From Dipylidium caninum (Eukaryota > Platyhelminthes > Cestoda > Cyclophyllidea > Dipylidiidae): a DNA stretch of 64,000 nucleotides. Made by a program: the position numbers and the translations under genes. Positions 50,571-63,200 of this stretch are shown one piece after another (the first letter of the stretch is position 1; the number at the start of each line of letters is the position of its first letter). The notes beneath the pieces are model-generated. The model did no database searches and was not told where the DNA came from. It saw nothing but the letters and a program-made list of their open reading frames with translations. The stretch spans positions 62,001-126,000 of the forward strand of contig QEYB01000646.1 in assembly GCA_017562135.1 (NCBI GenBank), read 5' to 3'.

Positions 50571-52786
50571 CAAGTCCTCCACACCACGAGCAATCTGACT
50601 TGCGTCATAACGGTGTCAGCCCTCTTTGAGGACCCTAGTTAGTCTCTCAAGTGCCGACTCACCTTCTCTCAATCCTCCTTGTGCCATATTAGGCGCGTGA
50701 ATGTGGCTTTCCTTCACGCCACTCTGCAATTCTCGCTCGCGCCTTCACTCTACATTCATAAAAAACAGCCTTTTCCCACGAAAATGTGCATGAATGGCAT
50801 ATTCTCAGTCGCTTTTTTCACTCAATCTTATTCGCTTCCACCACTTCTCTATCTGCCACTGAGCATTGCCATTCTCTTGCCCTTTTCCACCTTCACCAGC
50901 CCTCATTCACTCTGTGGATCCAGTTGTCTGACCGACCAGCCACTCGCCAGGAGCCATGACCGCCATCATCACCTCGTCTCTTTGGCTGTGTGCTCAGTCA
51001 CCTGGCCAAAGTGTGTGCATCGGAGGGGCTTGAAAAGGAATTAAGGCTGTTCAAGTGAAGGAAATGCTCACGAGTGCACGGTATAGAAACAATTTTTTCG
51101 ATGGGTTGGGGGAGAGTTGGAAACGGAGCGCGGAGGGATGACGAAGGAGGCGGAGAGTTGACGGAAAGGCCGTAGGAGGAGAGGTGAGAGTAAGGGAAGA
51201 TGAGCGCGGGGATGGAGATCAGACAGCGCCACCTTAAACACTAAATCAATCTCCTTCTCTATCAAATTAGCACCACTTAGGCCCTAGAAATACTTAAACA
51301 TCCCCGGACCTGACCCTTTTGATTTCTCTAAAGCGGATTTTTCCGAGGGGTGTAAGCACTTACAAAATTTGAAATTTAGGCACTCTAATTTATCCGAGTG
51401 CCATTTACCTACAGATACAAGCACTGTTTGTGATAGCAATAACTTCTTATGTGGTAGGAGTCGAGACCTAGAAGACAGCCTCTTAACCTCATACACGGAT
51501 GGAAATATCACCCAGGTTTCTTGCATGCGAGACACGGAGCAGCTAAACTGTTTCTATTATGTCAAATTCATTACACTTTACCACTCAATTATGGTGTAAA
51601 TGAGGACAATAAACACAGTTTCATTAACCATTTCTGCGAAATCAGTTCAATATACATCTTTTAAAGAACTGCTCACAAAACACGGGACGAGCCGGACACC
51701 AGAGGAGCATTTTGCAATTATGGATTCAGACAATTGGTTTTAAAATTACTTGAACTAAAATCTAGCGTCACAAAAAATCACACAGGAGAAATCTTTAAGC
51801 AACGGCAAGCACCTGGGGAGCAAGTTCAAAATATTGAACGTGCCCGTTCAGTGTTCAGTTTGGGATAAAATCACAACCCATTCAATTCTTGCTTAATCGG
51901 CGTATTTTTAGGTACATTTTAAATTGATCGTAAACATAGGTCCAACGCGTATTTGTAGAAAGACTAGTGCTTCCAAGCCCACACATTTCAAAGTTTAAAT
52001 TTACAAACATAATTTACAGTGTTCCAATAGCACATTATAAATCATAACGATTAATTTCCACTTATCTGTAGCTTGCTAATTTCTTTTGTTCCTCCGCATA
52101 TTATCTGCGCGTAATTTTGGTGGGAAAGTCGTTAACCTTGAAATTAGGAGTTTAACATTAGTCCGCGCGATATCACAAAATCCACCCTACAAAATGGTAG
52201 GTAGATTATAAGGGGGGCGACAGAGTAAGAAACGTTAAAACGTTTGTTAATGATCGTCAATTTGCTTGAGAATTAGTAGTATGTCATTTCAGGGCACTAA
52301 ATAGGGCACATCTTCTACGATATTGTTTCCGCAAATTTCGTTGTCTACCATAAGAGCCTAGCGTTCGGACATGTACACAAACATATGGATGCAAAAGATC
52401 TAAATGAAACGTTTAAAACAGTCTTCACTTGTCCGTTTTGCGTTAGGATTTTAATCTGCCTCTACTGGTTATAATGAACCACAAATTTAACTCAGATGAT
52501 AACGTTGTACACGGCTATTTTATTTGCCAAAAATAGCCTCTCTTATTCAACTTTTGGTCCCACGAAGATATATTGACTTGCCGAAAGCTTTCAGTAAGTA
52601 AAGAGGATAAATATCTTTACTTTAAACGATTTATCATCTTGGAAGTGCTTCTCCCGTAAGATTGAATTATCTTTCGTAGGGTTTGCTTTCAAAGGTTAAC
52701 GACGACGACATATACGTCCTAGATTTCTTCTAACGTTTACTCAGGACATTGTCTATGGTGCCAATTTTTTGTCTGCACTATTGTAG
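50571..52786. other. Intergenic region upstream of GAS8
   Basis: No recognised gene. T/C-rich DNA up to 51000, then AT-rich. ATG at 52194-52196 immediately followed by a GTAGGT donor is a candidate minimal first coding exon for GAS8 (phase 0 into the acceptor at 52786). Confidence 0.4.
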
Positions 52787-55259
52787 GCCAAATCTAAAGG
52801 TGGAAAGAAAAAGAAGACTGCAACCGTGATTCATGGGGTTGTGACCACTGACATGACTAAGGAGGAAATTGAGGAGTATGTGGTATTGCTCCGAGCGGAA
52901 CTAGAACGTGAGCGCGCCGAACGCAACAAAACTGCCTTAGAACGTGACAAGATGGCCACATTTTGGGAAACGACTCGTCAACAGGCTGATGATGCGAGAG
53001 GACTTTTGCGGAAGAAAGAGCGAGAGCTAGAAGATGCTGAAGAGCGACATCAAATGGAAATGCGAGTCTATAGGCAGAAAGTGAAGCATCTTCTTTTCGA
53101 ACAAAACGCCAGGCAGGTAGACGTCCTTCATGACACCGCGGTGACGCTAAATGCGAGGGCAGAAGAGACAAGAGTTGAAGTTAGGGAGTTGTTAAACGAA
53201 AATTATACTCTGAAAGCTCAAGTGCGTCTACGGCAAGTGGAAATGGAGGAGGCTATGAAGGCGCTTAAAAAACAACATGAAACTGAGGTGAGACTGTTGT
53301 TTGATCATAATTTGCGACTTTTCTTCCGTCCTCTCTCAATAAATTGCTAGGGCTACCCCATTTAATCTGCAGACTTTTGTTTCTTTTATCTTCACATGTA
53401 ATGTTTGGATTTTGTGAATTTTTGTACATCGGGGTTCTAACGTTTGTGTACTTGTACGTTATAGATGACGAACCTGCGTCAGAACTTCATCCTGCAAGCC
53501 GAGGAGATGGAGCAGAGAGCGGCAAAGCAGGCTACCCAACTGCGAGAGAATTTGGAGACACAACGCGTGAACGAGATTCATGCTACAGAAGAACGCAAAA
53601 ATCTTCACATTAAACAACTCGAGATGGCTCATGATAAGGCTTTCAACAATATGAAGAGTTATTATAATGATATTACCTTGGGGAATGTCAATGTCATCAA
53701 GACTCTGAAAGTAGGTCCCACCTACGTAATGTTCTAATTTGTTTCTCCCTAAGGAGAGCATAGAAGAGTTGCGTTCGAGCCTGGTCCGCATGCAACGCGA
53801 CTTAGAGTCGAGTCAGTCGGAGACAGCCGAGTACAAGCGGAGGCTGGTGGAGTCGGAAGAACAAAATAGGAATCTTCGGAAGGTGGCCCACCTTTTCGAG
53901 TCGGAGAAATCGGCTCATAATGTAAGTCTTTTTTTCTTAGTCCCTAATCGGTATACATCGACTGCTCCTCTTAACGCTTGTTCCTTTCTATTTAGGTGAC
54001 AAAAGCCAACTTGCGTCTTGCTCACAAAGCAAAAGCAAACAACGAAATGCTTTATAACATTGCGAAGGCAAGACTAGAAGAAGTATGTCACATTCCTTTT
54101 ATTTCATTGTCACTTAATTAAATACTTCTTGATTATAGGCGTCCTATACAGTTAACTTTAGACTTCGAAGTAAATATATATTAATAGAAGAAAATATGCG
54201 TGTTGCCCAAGGTTTGTGCTTTGTTTTACAGCTCCAGGCAGAGAAGAAACATCTGACAGATAGCATGGAGACAACTTTAATTGAGATCAAAAGAAAAGCG
54301 GGTCTCCGTAGCGCCTTGTTAGAAAAGAAATTGGCCCATCTAGTGACTATACTGGAAGCCAAGGAGACAGAAGTACACACCCTCATCTTGGCAGTAAATG
54401 CCGATCCAGAAGCTGTTAAGGAGTCACGTAAAAACCTTGAGGTAACTTATCCTCCACTTTCAATGTATTTATACTTCTAAGAAAACTAAAATAAGGTGGA
54501 GATAGTGTATGGCAGTAGCGGAAGGCGAATGATAAATCATCCGTTCCGAATAGAGAATACTTGTACAGTTTCAAAATGGCTAAATGTGCTAGCCATGTCT
54601 CCTTCCATAAATTATAATTTATGATAAGCATTCGCGGTCGGATGAATTTCTACCATTTGCACTCACTCATCAATATTTTGATGTTTTAGGATCTATTGCG
54701 TAAGAAAAACACAGCTATAAAAGAATTGCAGTATGAGGTTTCACGGGTTTCCAAGGTAATTTTTTTCGCTTTTTTCTTATGTACAGTTCTTATGATTTCA
54801 TAGTTTATGCTAAATTAACCCATACTAAAATAAACATGTGAACAGAGCTTATATCCGCTCTCTTACTTTTAAGGTAGCCAATTATCATTTTTTTGGAAGA
54901 CACTTCATTATTTTGTTATATGAACCATTTTATGGCTAATTAAGCAAACGGTAGCCTCATAATAGATTGCTTCGCAAGTCAAGCCTATATCTCATCTCTC
55001 CCCCCCCCCCTTTCTTTTTGGACTCAAGGCCTACACGGATTTGTGGCGGACGTGCCAACAGAAATTAGTGGAGGAAATGAGTCACCCAGATAATTTGGGA
55101 ATCAGGCCGGTGGGCGTAAACACCACCCTTGCCTCTCCTTTCAACCCTGCCACGGCCCAGGCTAAATTACTCAACCTCACTTCAGGCGCACCGGGAACCG
55201 CAAGCGCAGTAGTAGAGGGCAAGGCCCCTCTCGGGCTGACTTCCGTTCCTCCATTGTGA
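52787..55259 (+). CDS. GAS8: GAS8/DRC4, nexin-dynein regulatory complex subunit 4
   Basis: Coiled-coil microtubule-binding subunit of the ciliary nexin-dynein regulatory complex. Seven exons, every junction phase 0: 52787-53287, 53465-53710, 53754-53921, 53996-54082, 54232-54441, 54690-54755, 55029-55259 (502 codons plus an initiating Met; human 478 aa). Landmarks: basic AKSKGGKKKK N-terminus, MTKEEIEEYV, ERDKMATFWETTRQQ, EDAEERHQMEMRVYRQKVKH, VNEIHATEERKN, MKSYYNDITLGNVNVIKTLK, KAGLRSALLEKKL, IKELQYEVSRV. Nearly all is predicted helix. The first recognised exon has no ATG before DMTKEE, which would drop the conserved basic N-terminus. The start must come from an upstream exon (candidate ATG 52194-52196) or a spliced leader ending in AUG. 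Confidence 0.92.
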
Positions 55260-55803
55260 AGTTTTGCATGGAACAAACAACAGTGCTTTGGAAAAGTGTG
55301 GAAATCCGCTGCTGCTCTGTCCACCCTCAGACTGGAAGCAAGTCTTACCACGTAGCCTACAGTAAAGTATGGGCTCGTTGCGAACGAGTAATTGGATTGT
55401 CTCCAAAATCCTGTGAAGGGCTAGTGAAATACAGAAATTAACCAGGTGTTTCAGGTTCGACGAGGTTGCTTTGTAAAGTACCGTAGTTTCGGGTACCCCC
55501 GGTTTTTAATATTTATAAATGCAGGAAAGGAAATTCCTTATTGACGGCGAGACAGTTCTCGCACGGTGCAACGCGGGGGCCGGTCTTTCTTAGAATACTT
55601 TGCAGATTAATCAGCTCCACAAGAAAAATATTGCAGCATAGTTTACGCAGAATATGTTTTATTTAAATATATAAACAAGGGAGATAAGCTCTGGTGGCTC
55701 ATTAACCCCCTTTTTGCTGCTAGCAGTCTTCAATGACCTTGTTTTAATTCGCCAATGAAGGGCGGACGCACCAAAAGACCCACCAATCCATAGAGCCGCC
55801 GGG
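55260..55803. other. GAS8 3' flank / SF3B5 5' flank
   Basis: Short intergenic stretch of about 540 bp containing the GAS8 3' UTR. AT-rich TTTAAATATATAAA lies at about 55660. No gene. Confidence 0.5.
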
Positions 55804-56096
55804 ATGGGGGATCGGTATAACATCCACACCCAGTTAGAACACTTACAGTCGAAATACGTTGGTATGTCGAATACTCTAAAAGTTTGTCTACCTCAGGCAC
55901 CGGTCACGCCGACACAATAAAGTGGGAGTGGTTGACTAACCAACATCGCGACACCTGCTCCTCCTACATGGGGCACTTCGACTTGCTCAACTACTTGGCA
56001 ATTTGTGAGAATGAACCCAAAGCTAGAATCCGTTTTAATTTGATGGAGAGGATGCTCCAGCCATGCGGCCCGCCGCCTGAACGCACCGATACATAG
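55804..56096 (+). CDS. SF3B5: SF3B5 (SF3b10), U2 snRNP splicing factor subunit
   Basis: Small subunit of the SF3b complex of the U2 snRNP, which helps hold the branch site. Two exons, 55804-55861 and 55897-56096, split by a 35-nt GT-AG intron in phase 1, giving 85 aa (human 86). The product matches the family end to end: DRYNIHTQLEHLQSKYVGTG, HADTIKWEWLTNQHRD, YMGHFDLLNY, RFNLMERMLQPCGPP. ATTAAA at about 56109 is a likely poly(A) signal. Without the tiny intron the N-terminus would look truncated. Confidence 0.95.
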
Positions 56097-56257
56097 CCCT
56101 CCCAAGTCATTAAATACATTTTCATATCTTAAAAGGTGTTTTGGTCAGGACCCGTGCGTTTATATGACGCACTTATAAAATTCAAACTAAACTCGGTCCC
56201 AGGGAAATCATAAGCATGGCTAGTAGTTCGTAGGCTGTTTAATGATCCACCGTTCAA

Positions 56258-57216
56258 CTATTTTCTCCTGGAGCGTAGCTGCCGTGCCTCTCTCTCGAGA
56301 ATTGAGTTGACAACATGTCGTCTCAGTACCCGCTCTTTCGCATACCAGTACAGCTTGTCTATTTGAGTTGGCGCAAGCGCCTCTGCTTGGCGCTCCTTAA
56401 GTACGATTCCGTAAAGATCCCTCAGTTTCGATTCAGCGTCGCTCCGTTCCAGACCTAAAGTAGTTAACTTGTCTACCAGGTCGTTTAAGGCTTTCGCTTT
56501 TCTCTTGTAAAATTCTTCCTTCTCTGCTCCTAATTCCTTCTTCAATCGAGCTAACCGGGCCAATCTTTGCTAAAAAAATCCCAATACAAGGGCCGAATCT
56601 CTTACTTGGTAGCACTCGCTCCTCACTTTCTTCTTTCGTTTGTCTTCTTCTGTCTCTTCCCCCAAGTCAAAAGGATCAGGGTGAACTACAGTCCGTATGT
56701 TTAGTGCGCGAAGTGCCTTATAATAGTCTTCCTTATTGAGAGCTCGCAAGCGGCGCAATAATCGCATTCTACGTTGAACTAGTGATTCTGTTGCTCCTCT
56801 TAAGCTGTTCATCTAGGAAATACTTATAAATGTGTAGTTAGCGTTTACTCTGGGGAATTTCTCGAGCAGATATTTGTTGTACCATACCCTAAATGACATA
56901 TTTAGGACTAGAGTGGTGAGAGGAGAAAGGTTCAAGTACCCCTTCCCAGCAAAGAATCATCGGTGGGGTGTTTTCCGTAAGCGTTCATGAACTCGGCCAG
57001 TTGATGATGATAGTCGTAAGCCTGGAAGGGGGTTCATAGAGAATTCGAAAGTTACCACCGGAATGGATCCGTAGGTGAGAGCCTTCAGTTCTTCACCTAA
57101 CCTACACGTTAGAAATTGAAAAAGTAGGGCGATTTAGTACGTTTGGGACTCGGGCATTTCCTCGACAACTGGGATCACTGTCTTGGGGTCAGTTGGCTGG
57201 AAACGTCTGTGCTCCC
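56258..57216 (-). CDS. MRPS15: Probable mitochondrial ribosomal protein S15 (uS15m), 5' end incomplete
   Basis: Five exons supported, read 57216 downward: 57216-57141, 57101-57059, 57021-56940, about 56787-56606, 56569-56258. Introns of 39, 37 and 36 nt plus one of about 150 nt. The core matches the S15 helix-loop: AYDYHHQLAEFM then LVQRRMRLLRRLRALNKEDYYKALRALNIR, corresponding to the bacterial QRRKLLDYLKRKD..Y..LIERLGLR segment. Mitochondrial S15 proteins add a basic, charged C-terminal extension, as seen here. The acceptor of exon 4 is uncertain: one directly before ATG 56812 is stronger in sequence, but only the one near 56788 keeps phase. The first exon with the start Met and targeting peptide was not found. 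The gene converges with SF3B5, with stop codons 161 nt apart. Confidence 0.6.
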
Positions 57217-60200
57217 CTAGAGATAGGTTACAGGTATTTTGTCGTACAATCAAAGCTAAATACTGGGGCATTTTTTGGTGGGATTTTGGGTTGATTCAGT
57301 CGTTGTAGTCTGGTGTACCAGAACCCATATAAACTGGCACTTGTGTCTAACAAGCCATATTAACACTACTTGGTTTACGGATCTGAAGTGTCCAGTTCCC
57401 TGTTGTGTGGGTGAGCAGTCTCAACAAGGGAGCGATGAGCATTCGGGTCTGAACGCTGGGCTAATCCCTTCAAAAAGTGAGAGACAATTTTTCAGTTATT
57501 TTCACCAGTCAATATTGCCAGAAATTGATAAACAATAAAATTAAAAATTTGTCAAACTGCGGCTACATTTGCATTTTATTTCGACGAGCGGGAAGAAGTT
57601 ATTGCAAGTTCTATTAAAAACATGTAACCCCCCTTATAATAACCTATGTCAATTTTGCATCCTATCATACTGTTATTCTTTACTTGGGATCGATATGTTC
57701 AATCCGACAGGGAAAATAGAGGGTTACGTAACATTCCGCTTTGACCCTTAGTATGCGCGCGGTCTTGATTATTTTATTATTCGAAAATCTATTGCGGATA
57801 TTTTGTACCACTTACTCAAAAGTAAGAAGAAATGATGTTACCACTTAGTGTAATTTAAAATGAGACTGAGACGCCTTACTTAGTCTTATCCTAAATGAAG
57901 GCATGACTTATTTCACTTTGGGTTTATAGCCTTGGAAGACGAATGGACGCCCAATGTTCATGTTCTTAAATTAGAATTTATGTAGTTCTTCCGTTCATCG
58001 ATTCGCCCTTTCCGCAGGAAAGTAAAATGACTTACTCCCTTCTCTAGCATTTATTTTTCAATTCAACCACTAGTGCCATACTTGTCGAGTTTTAGCAAGA
58101 CAGTTTGCATTTAGGGGAATTTCTTATTTTAAAGGCTTATGCATTTCGAAGTTCATTATCTAAGTTTTGCTGGCTTTCTTTTTTGTATCCCATCCCCGGT
58201 TCCTATTCTATTCTCCACTCTATTGCACAGGCTAATAACAAAAATATTGTCTACTCATCTACCTTTTTGCTTGTATAAATGAACTGAAAACACGAGGGCG
58301 GGCAGGTTTTTAATCTTGTGATGAGGTGCAAAAATGATTAATTTGGCATCGTTTAGAATTTATCTTTCTTCCCCGTTTGTTGAGGTGGCAGCTGAGTGAT
58401 TGCGGTTTTTTAGTATGGACGAAACTTAAAAATTTTTTTCTGAAAAATACAACTTTATTCAATCGAATATTGTCCGTTTTTTGTTGATGACTTTTTTGCC
58501 CTCTTTCGCGAGGTGACATAATTCAACATTCGTAAAATTGTTGATATCAATAGCGCTTTAAAAATTTCACCCTTGAAGGCCTTTTCCGTCACCAGTGAAG
58601 AGTCTTTACAGAAGTGGATCAACTCCGTTGCGTTTCAGATGTCAACCGCAGCTCCTAATGCGTTGCACCAAAATAATTTCCTTAATCTGGTGCGGGAATC
58701 AAAGGTCGAGTTTTCCGACCTGGTCAGGATGTTCAATTTTCATTTCAACCCATGTATGTGAATGGCATCTGAGCTTCTTTGCAACATCAAGTGTTGTACC
58801 CTGGCAGTCTGAGTCGACGATGGCCTCGACTGATGTGGGTCTCCGCGATTTCAACTGGATGGACGGCATTTTTCAGTGAAAAGTCACCACAACAAAGTCT
58901 GGCAAATCACCTTCCTTCATCTTCCTTCAAGGCTTATTTTTGTCTACGGCACGCTTTGTGTGCTTACGATACGTTCACGTCTTGTTTTCCCATTTTAAAT
59001 TGGGATAAAAACAAAACTGCCGAAACAAACTATGTAATTTTTTACTGAATGAGAGGTACAAGTCTACGTAATAAGAAAAATGTTGTCTAGGTACTTTTAA
59101 GGCGTTAACTAGACAAAAGAGAGCGTAAATCCATCTGTTGACAAATTGTGCAATCACTTAATTTCCCCACATCTTCTATTACTGCCTATTTACTTCCACC
59201 TCTTCTTGGCATGTGAACTGGGAGATTAGAAGAGTTTTGTTCTTCATATTCTTTTCGTTTTCACTAAGCACAACACAGAGGCGAGAAGTCGCGGATGATG
59301 GTTCTGCAGACGCTCTGAGCAGTTAGCAGATGGCCAAATCGCTAAAGACCGAATGTATTACAAAACTGAGGAGTAGAGGGGGCAGCAGGTGTCCTCGTGT
59401 CCCGTGAGGACCCTCGTAGTCTGCAGACCAAGTGCCTTAAGTGGCATCATGTGACAGTACTCAGGTTAAAGCCGACTGGTTGGGATGGGAGAGAGTTGGG
59501 ACGGAGACGGAGACGAAGAGGGTGGGGGGGGGGGGCAGCGGAGGACGGAGGGGCGATACAATCTTGCTTACTCATACCCCACATTCTCACAGATGCGGCT
59601 CTGCTTGAGTGCCTTCCACCCGGAAAGTATGCCTTTTTAGGGCCAACACGCAAGTCAACCGACTGGCATCCATTCACCGTCTAATTATAATTATTCATTC
59701 TGTGTTAAAGCAGTCCAACACACACACACACACACAGAAGGGTTCCATAGTCTATGCAGCGTTCCCCTAAACCCAGTCCCCTTAGAAGAAGCGTTTTTTT
59801 ATCATCGGTAGCAGTCTAACGGAGAAGTGGAGTGCCCTCCTCTCCACCCCCGAGGGGAGGAGTCAGGCCCAACTGCCCATTAATCGCCTGCCTGCTGCCT
59901 GCCCGCCAGCCTGTTTGTCCACCACAACCAATTAGCATGCTATCGTGCGTGTTCTGACGCAGGAGGGAAGGAATGAGTGACAATTAAGTGAATTGGATGC
60001 ATTTAATGCGGTTAAAGGATAGTTATCGCATTTCCTCCTCCTCGACTCCTCGGCTCCTTGGCTCCTCCTCCTGCCGCATACTATCTTGATGAAAAAGGGA
60101 CCCTGTTTGGGAAGCTAATACTCATTTTTCTGTTATATTCGACCTCATGGGTTATATTTTTAACTTTCCCGCTTTGAACTGACGAAAGTCCTTTGAAAGG

Positions 60201-63200
60201 TATCGTGACAGGACTGGGACTCTCTTAATTTTATACCAATTCACCAATCCTCGGTGAGAGTTCCACGTCTCAGACGGAATGGGGCGGCGAATATCATCCT
60301 CGGTTGTCCTTATCGTCTGTACGCTTTCGTAATGAGGACACAGGCATTTAATTAGTGGGAAACCCTTTCCATAGGCCAACCTGAAATTGCCTACTTAAAG
60401 GTCCGTTACCCGGCCAACACTGTTAGTCTTTCCGCTTTGTCGACTACCCAACAAGAAGCAGTGGCCTTGGTGTAGGCGACCGTAATGTGGATAATGGAAT
60501 GTAAATGTTGTTATTCGGGATCTTTGTCAGGATGGTGAAGAAAGTAAGGTCCGACTTATGAATAAAACGTCATGCGAAACAGCCCATTGGGGTGATTAAA
60601 ACACTTGTACTTTCAGCACCAAGAGTGAGATGTGTGTAAGCAAGGAGAACATATTAAAGAATTAAATTAGGCCTCTTCGCTCCCTTCTTCAACAGCAACA
60701 TCTAAGGGTAATGAGCGGTTTGGGGAAGGGTATGGGGAAGAAATGTTTGCCATGAATTAAGTCACAAAATGAGTGAATTTCTTGATAGAGCAATTTATAC
60801 CACCTAAGCAGCCTTTATAGTTAAGTAGTATGTTGGAAAATGTACAAATTTTGGGTCTTTTTAGCGTTTTGTTTCATTACGTAGTGACATTTTTTGAGCC
60901 TTTGGCCCTAAACCTCCTCAAAATCGATATTTTCGACGTGTTGAATGCGTTACTGAAAAGTCATAAGTAGACATATGCCCCTGGCCATCCTCGCCGGTGC
61001 GTGGCATGCGGCGTCGGTGCGTGGCTTCTGCTGGCATTCTGACAACGACAAATCACTAGTAAGTAAAAAATTGGAATTGTTAAAACCAGCACTGACCTGA
61101 TTCGTTAACTGCTGTGGCATAAACTCCCCATCTCCTTCTTCAGTCACATGGGTTTTTGGCCAAACGTTCTACCCCTCACCACTTCCAGATTGAATGTTCA
61201 CATCCTCGATGTGGGTAGTCCAACCCCGAGCTTGGAAGTCAGGTGGCGAAATGACCAACACTGCCCTATTACACAGCAGTGGTATCTGTTAGGAGAAGCC
61301 TATGATAAATTCTGGGGATAGTCGCAACCGACGGCTGACAAGATGAATATTTTGGCACACCGCCTCAATCACTGGCATTTAACTTGACTTGACATCACAG
61401 GCCTGCTGTCAAATGTCAACGTTTTAATTGCGACTTTTCTCCCCGGGAGTTATTAATTCAGACACGATGGTGCAAATCGCTGCGTCTGTCTAACGTTACG
61501 TCACTGGAGCGATGTGACAGCTCCTTTGTCGGAAGCCACAGTGGGAAGCTGAAGATTATGGCTGGCCTAATCGAATTGCCTCAAGCTCTGCATCCTCTCC
61601 AGCAGATTGTCAATCAAGCGAAAATGGCCTCCAGTGGCTCGAACGAAGGCTGTTCTCAAAGTAGTCGGTGTGGTGTGGTTAATAAACGAAAAATGGGGCG
61701 CTCATTGGGTATTTTTCGCGATGGGTTACCTCTTCCGAGGTGCTTATCGCACAAGAAAAGTTTTCTGTTAAGTTAATGATCTTCGCCGCACCCTGTCAGA
61801 AGCCAACGCCCGAGAAAGCATCGGGAGAGCAAATCAATAAATCAATCAAGCACCTGCATCGTCTAGGCTGCGCATTAAACTCTACGCCTCGGGGGGCGGG
61901 GGGGATGAGGGAGCGAGTTTAGCACGTCGTTCCAAATAGCGGTCAAATTTTTTAAGGTTACCTATAAACATTCTTTTTTTCTCTCGCTTTTTTTTACGAA
62001 ATTAACATGCTGCGATTGTGAAGGTCAGAGTATCTCCAAAACTCCCTGTCAAAGGCCAGAATTCACTTTCACCTTTCCTACGAGGTTGTAGGTGAAAATT
62101 TGCTTTTTGTCCAAAATTCTGCGGGGTGGTGTACAGTCATTTCTCCTTATCTAATTGCACGGACTGACAGATACAACCCGGGGGCTACCACCAGTCACAG
62201 TGAATGATTTTACCAGGTTGTTAATAATGCCTCGACGGTGTTTGTAGCACCGAAATCAGACTCACACAGTCCTCCCACTTTAACCATTCCTCAGGTGTTA
62301 TATCGACTCTTGTCATCGGGGTGGGATGGGCATGTGAAGGGGAAGAAGATACTATTTTGACAGTCGGTAGACCTCTTTCCTTGCTCCTAATTCAACTGCT
62401 GCTGTTGTGCGGGGAGAACTGTCATCTTCCCGGTAGAATTGGATGTTTTTGCAAGTCTAGGGTGAATAGGCGCGAATTGTGGAATTCGGTCATTTTTCGA
62501 GAACCTCTCAGCCAGACGCGGACAGGATTTGACCGTCTGTGGGAGGCGGTCGGCTAGAACCCGAGCCAGGGAAGAATAACGAAGGACCTGAGATGTAACG
62601 GTGGCTTTTTTAAGAAATTGGTTGTGGTGTGTGATTTGTTCAACAAACAGACTTTTTTTATATGTTGGTGGACAATGAGAAAGATGGAGACAGACAACAC
62701 ACGCACACACCTAACCCACACACACCATCCTGTGTACTGGCGTTAACAGCCGGTCTGCTAACTCCTCGCTCAGCAAAGACTGCGCCACAGCTGTATGGAA
62801 CCCATGTGTATCAACACCCACACAAATCACAAGCATCACACCACCCACCGCGTTCATTTCCTATCTTTCTTTTTTCAAAATTCGGACAGACCAATGACTC
62901 AGCCAGGCAGTGACGTGGTGGGGAGGGAGTCGAGGGGAGGCGATGGTTACGTGTGTTAATGTTGTGGCTAATTTGATCGAGGCATAAAGGACAGCGGCAA
63001 GACGCACTGTCTCCAGTTCGTGTTGTTGGTATGTTCCAACACGGGCTGCCTTTTCACACTACCCACGTCGGTTCAATACGGCTCTGCCCGGCCCACCGCC
63101 TACAGCCCTCCCCCCCTCCCGCCAGCGGCCGCGACAAGCAGGCGCTCTTCTCTCAAGCATCGATCCCAACCTGCGCTCCGGATCTCGGCTGGATAAAATT

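Noticed and set aside
56570..56812. MRPS15 starting at ATG 56812 as a short protein
   Set aside because: That ATG lies just after an acceptor and would omit the first S15 helices that are encoded in phase-compatible upstream exons.
58573..59048. Short overlapping open frames in three phases
   Set aside because: No recognisable family, no consistent splice joins, ordinary length for chance frames in AT-rich DNA.
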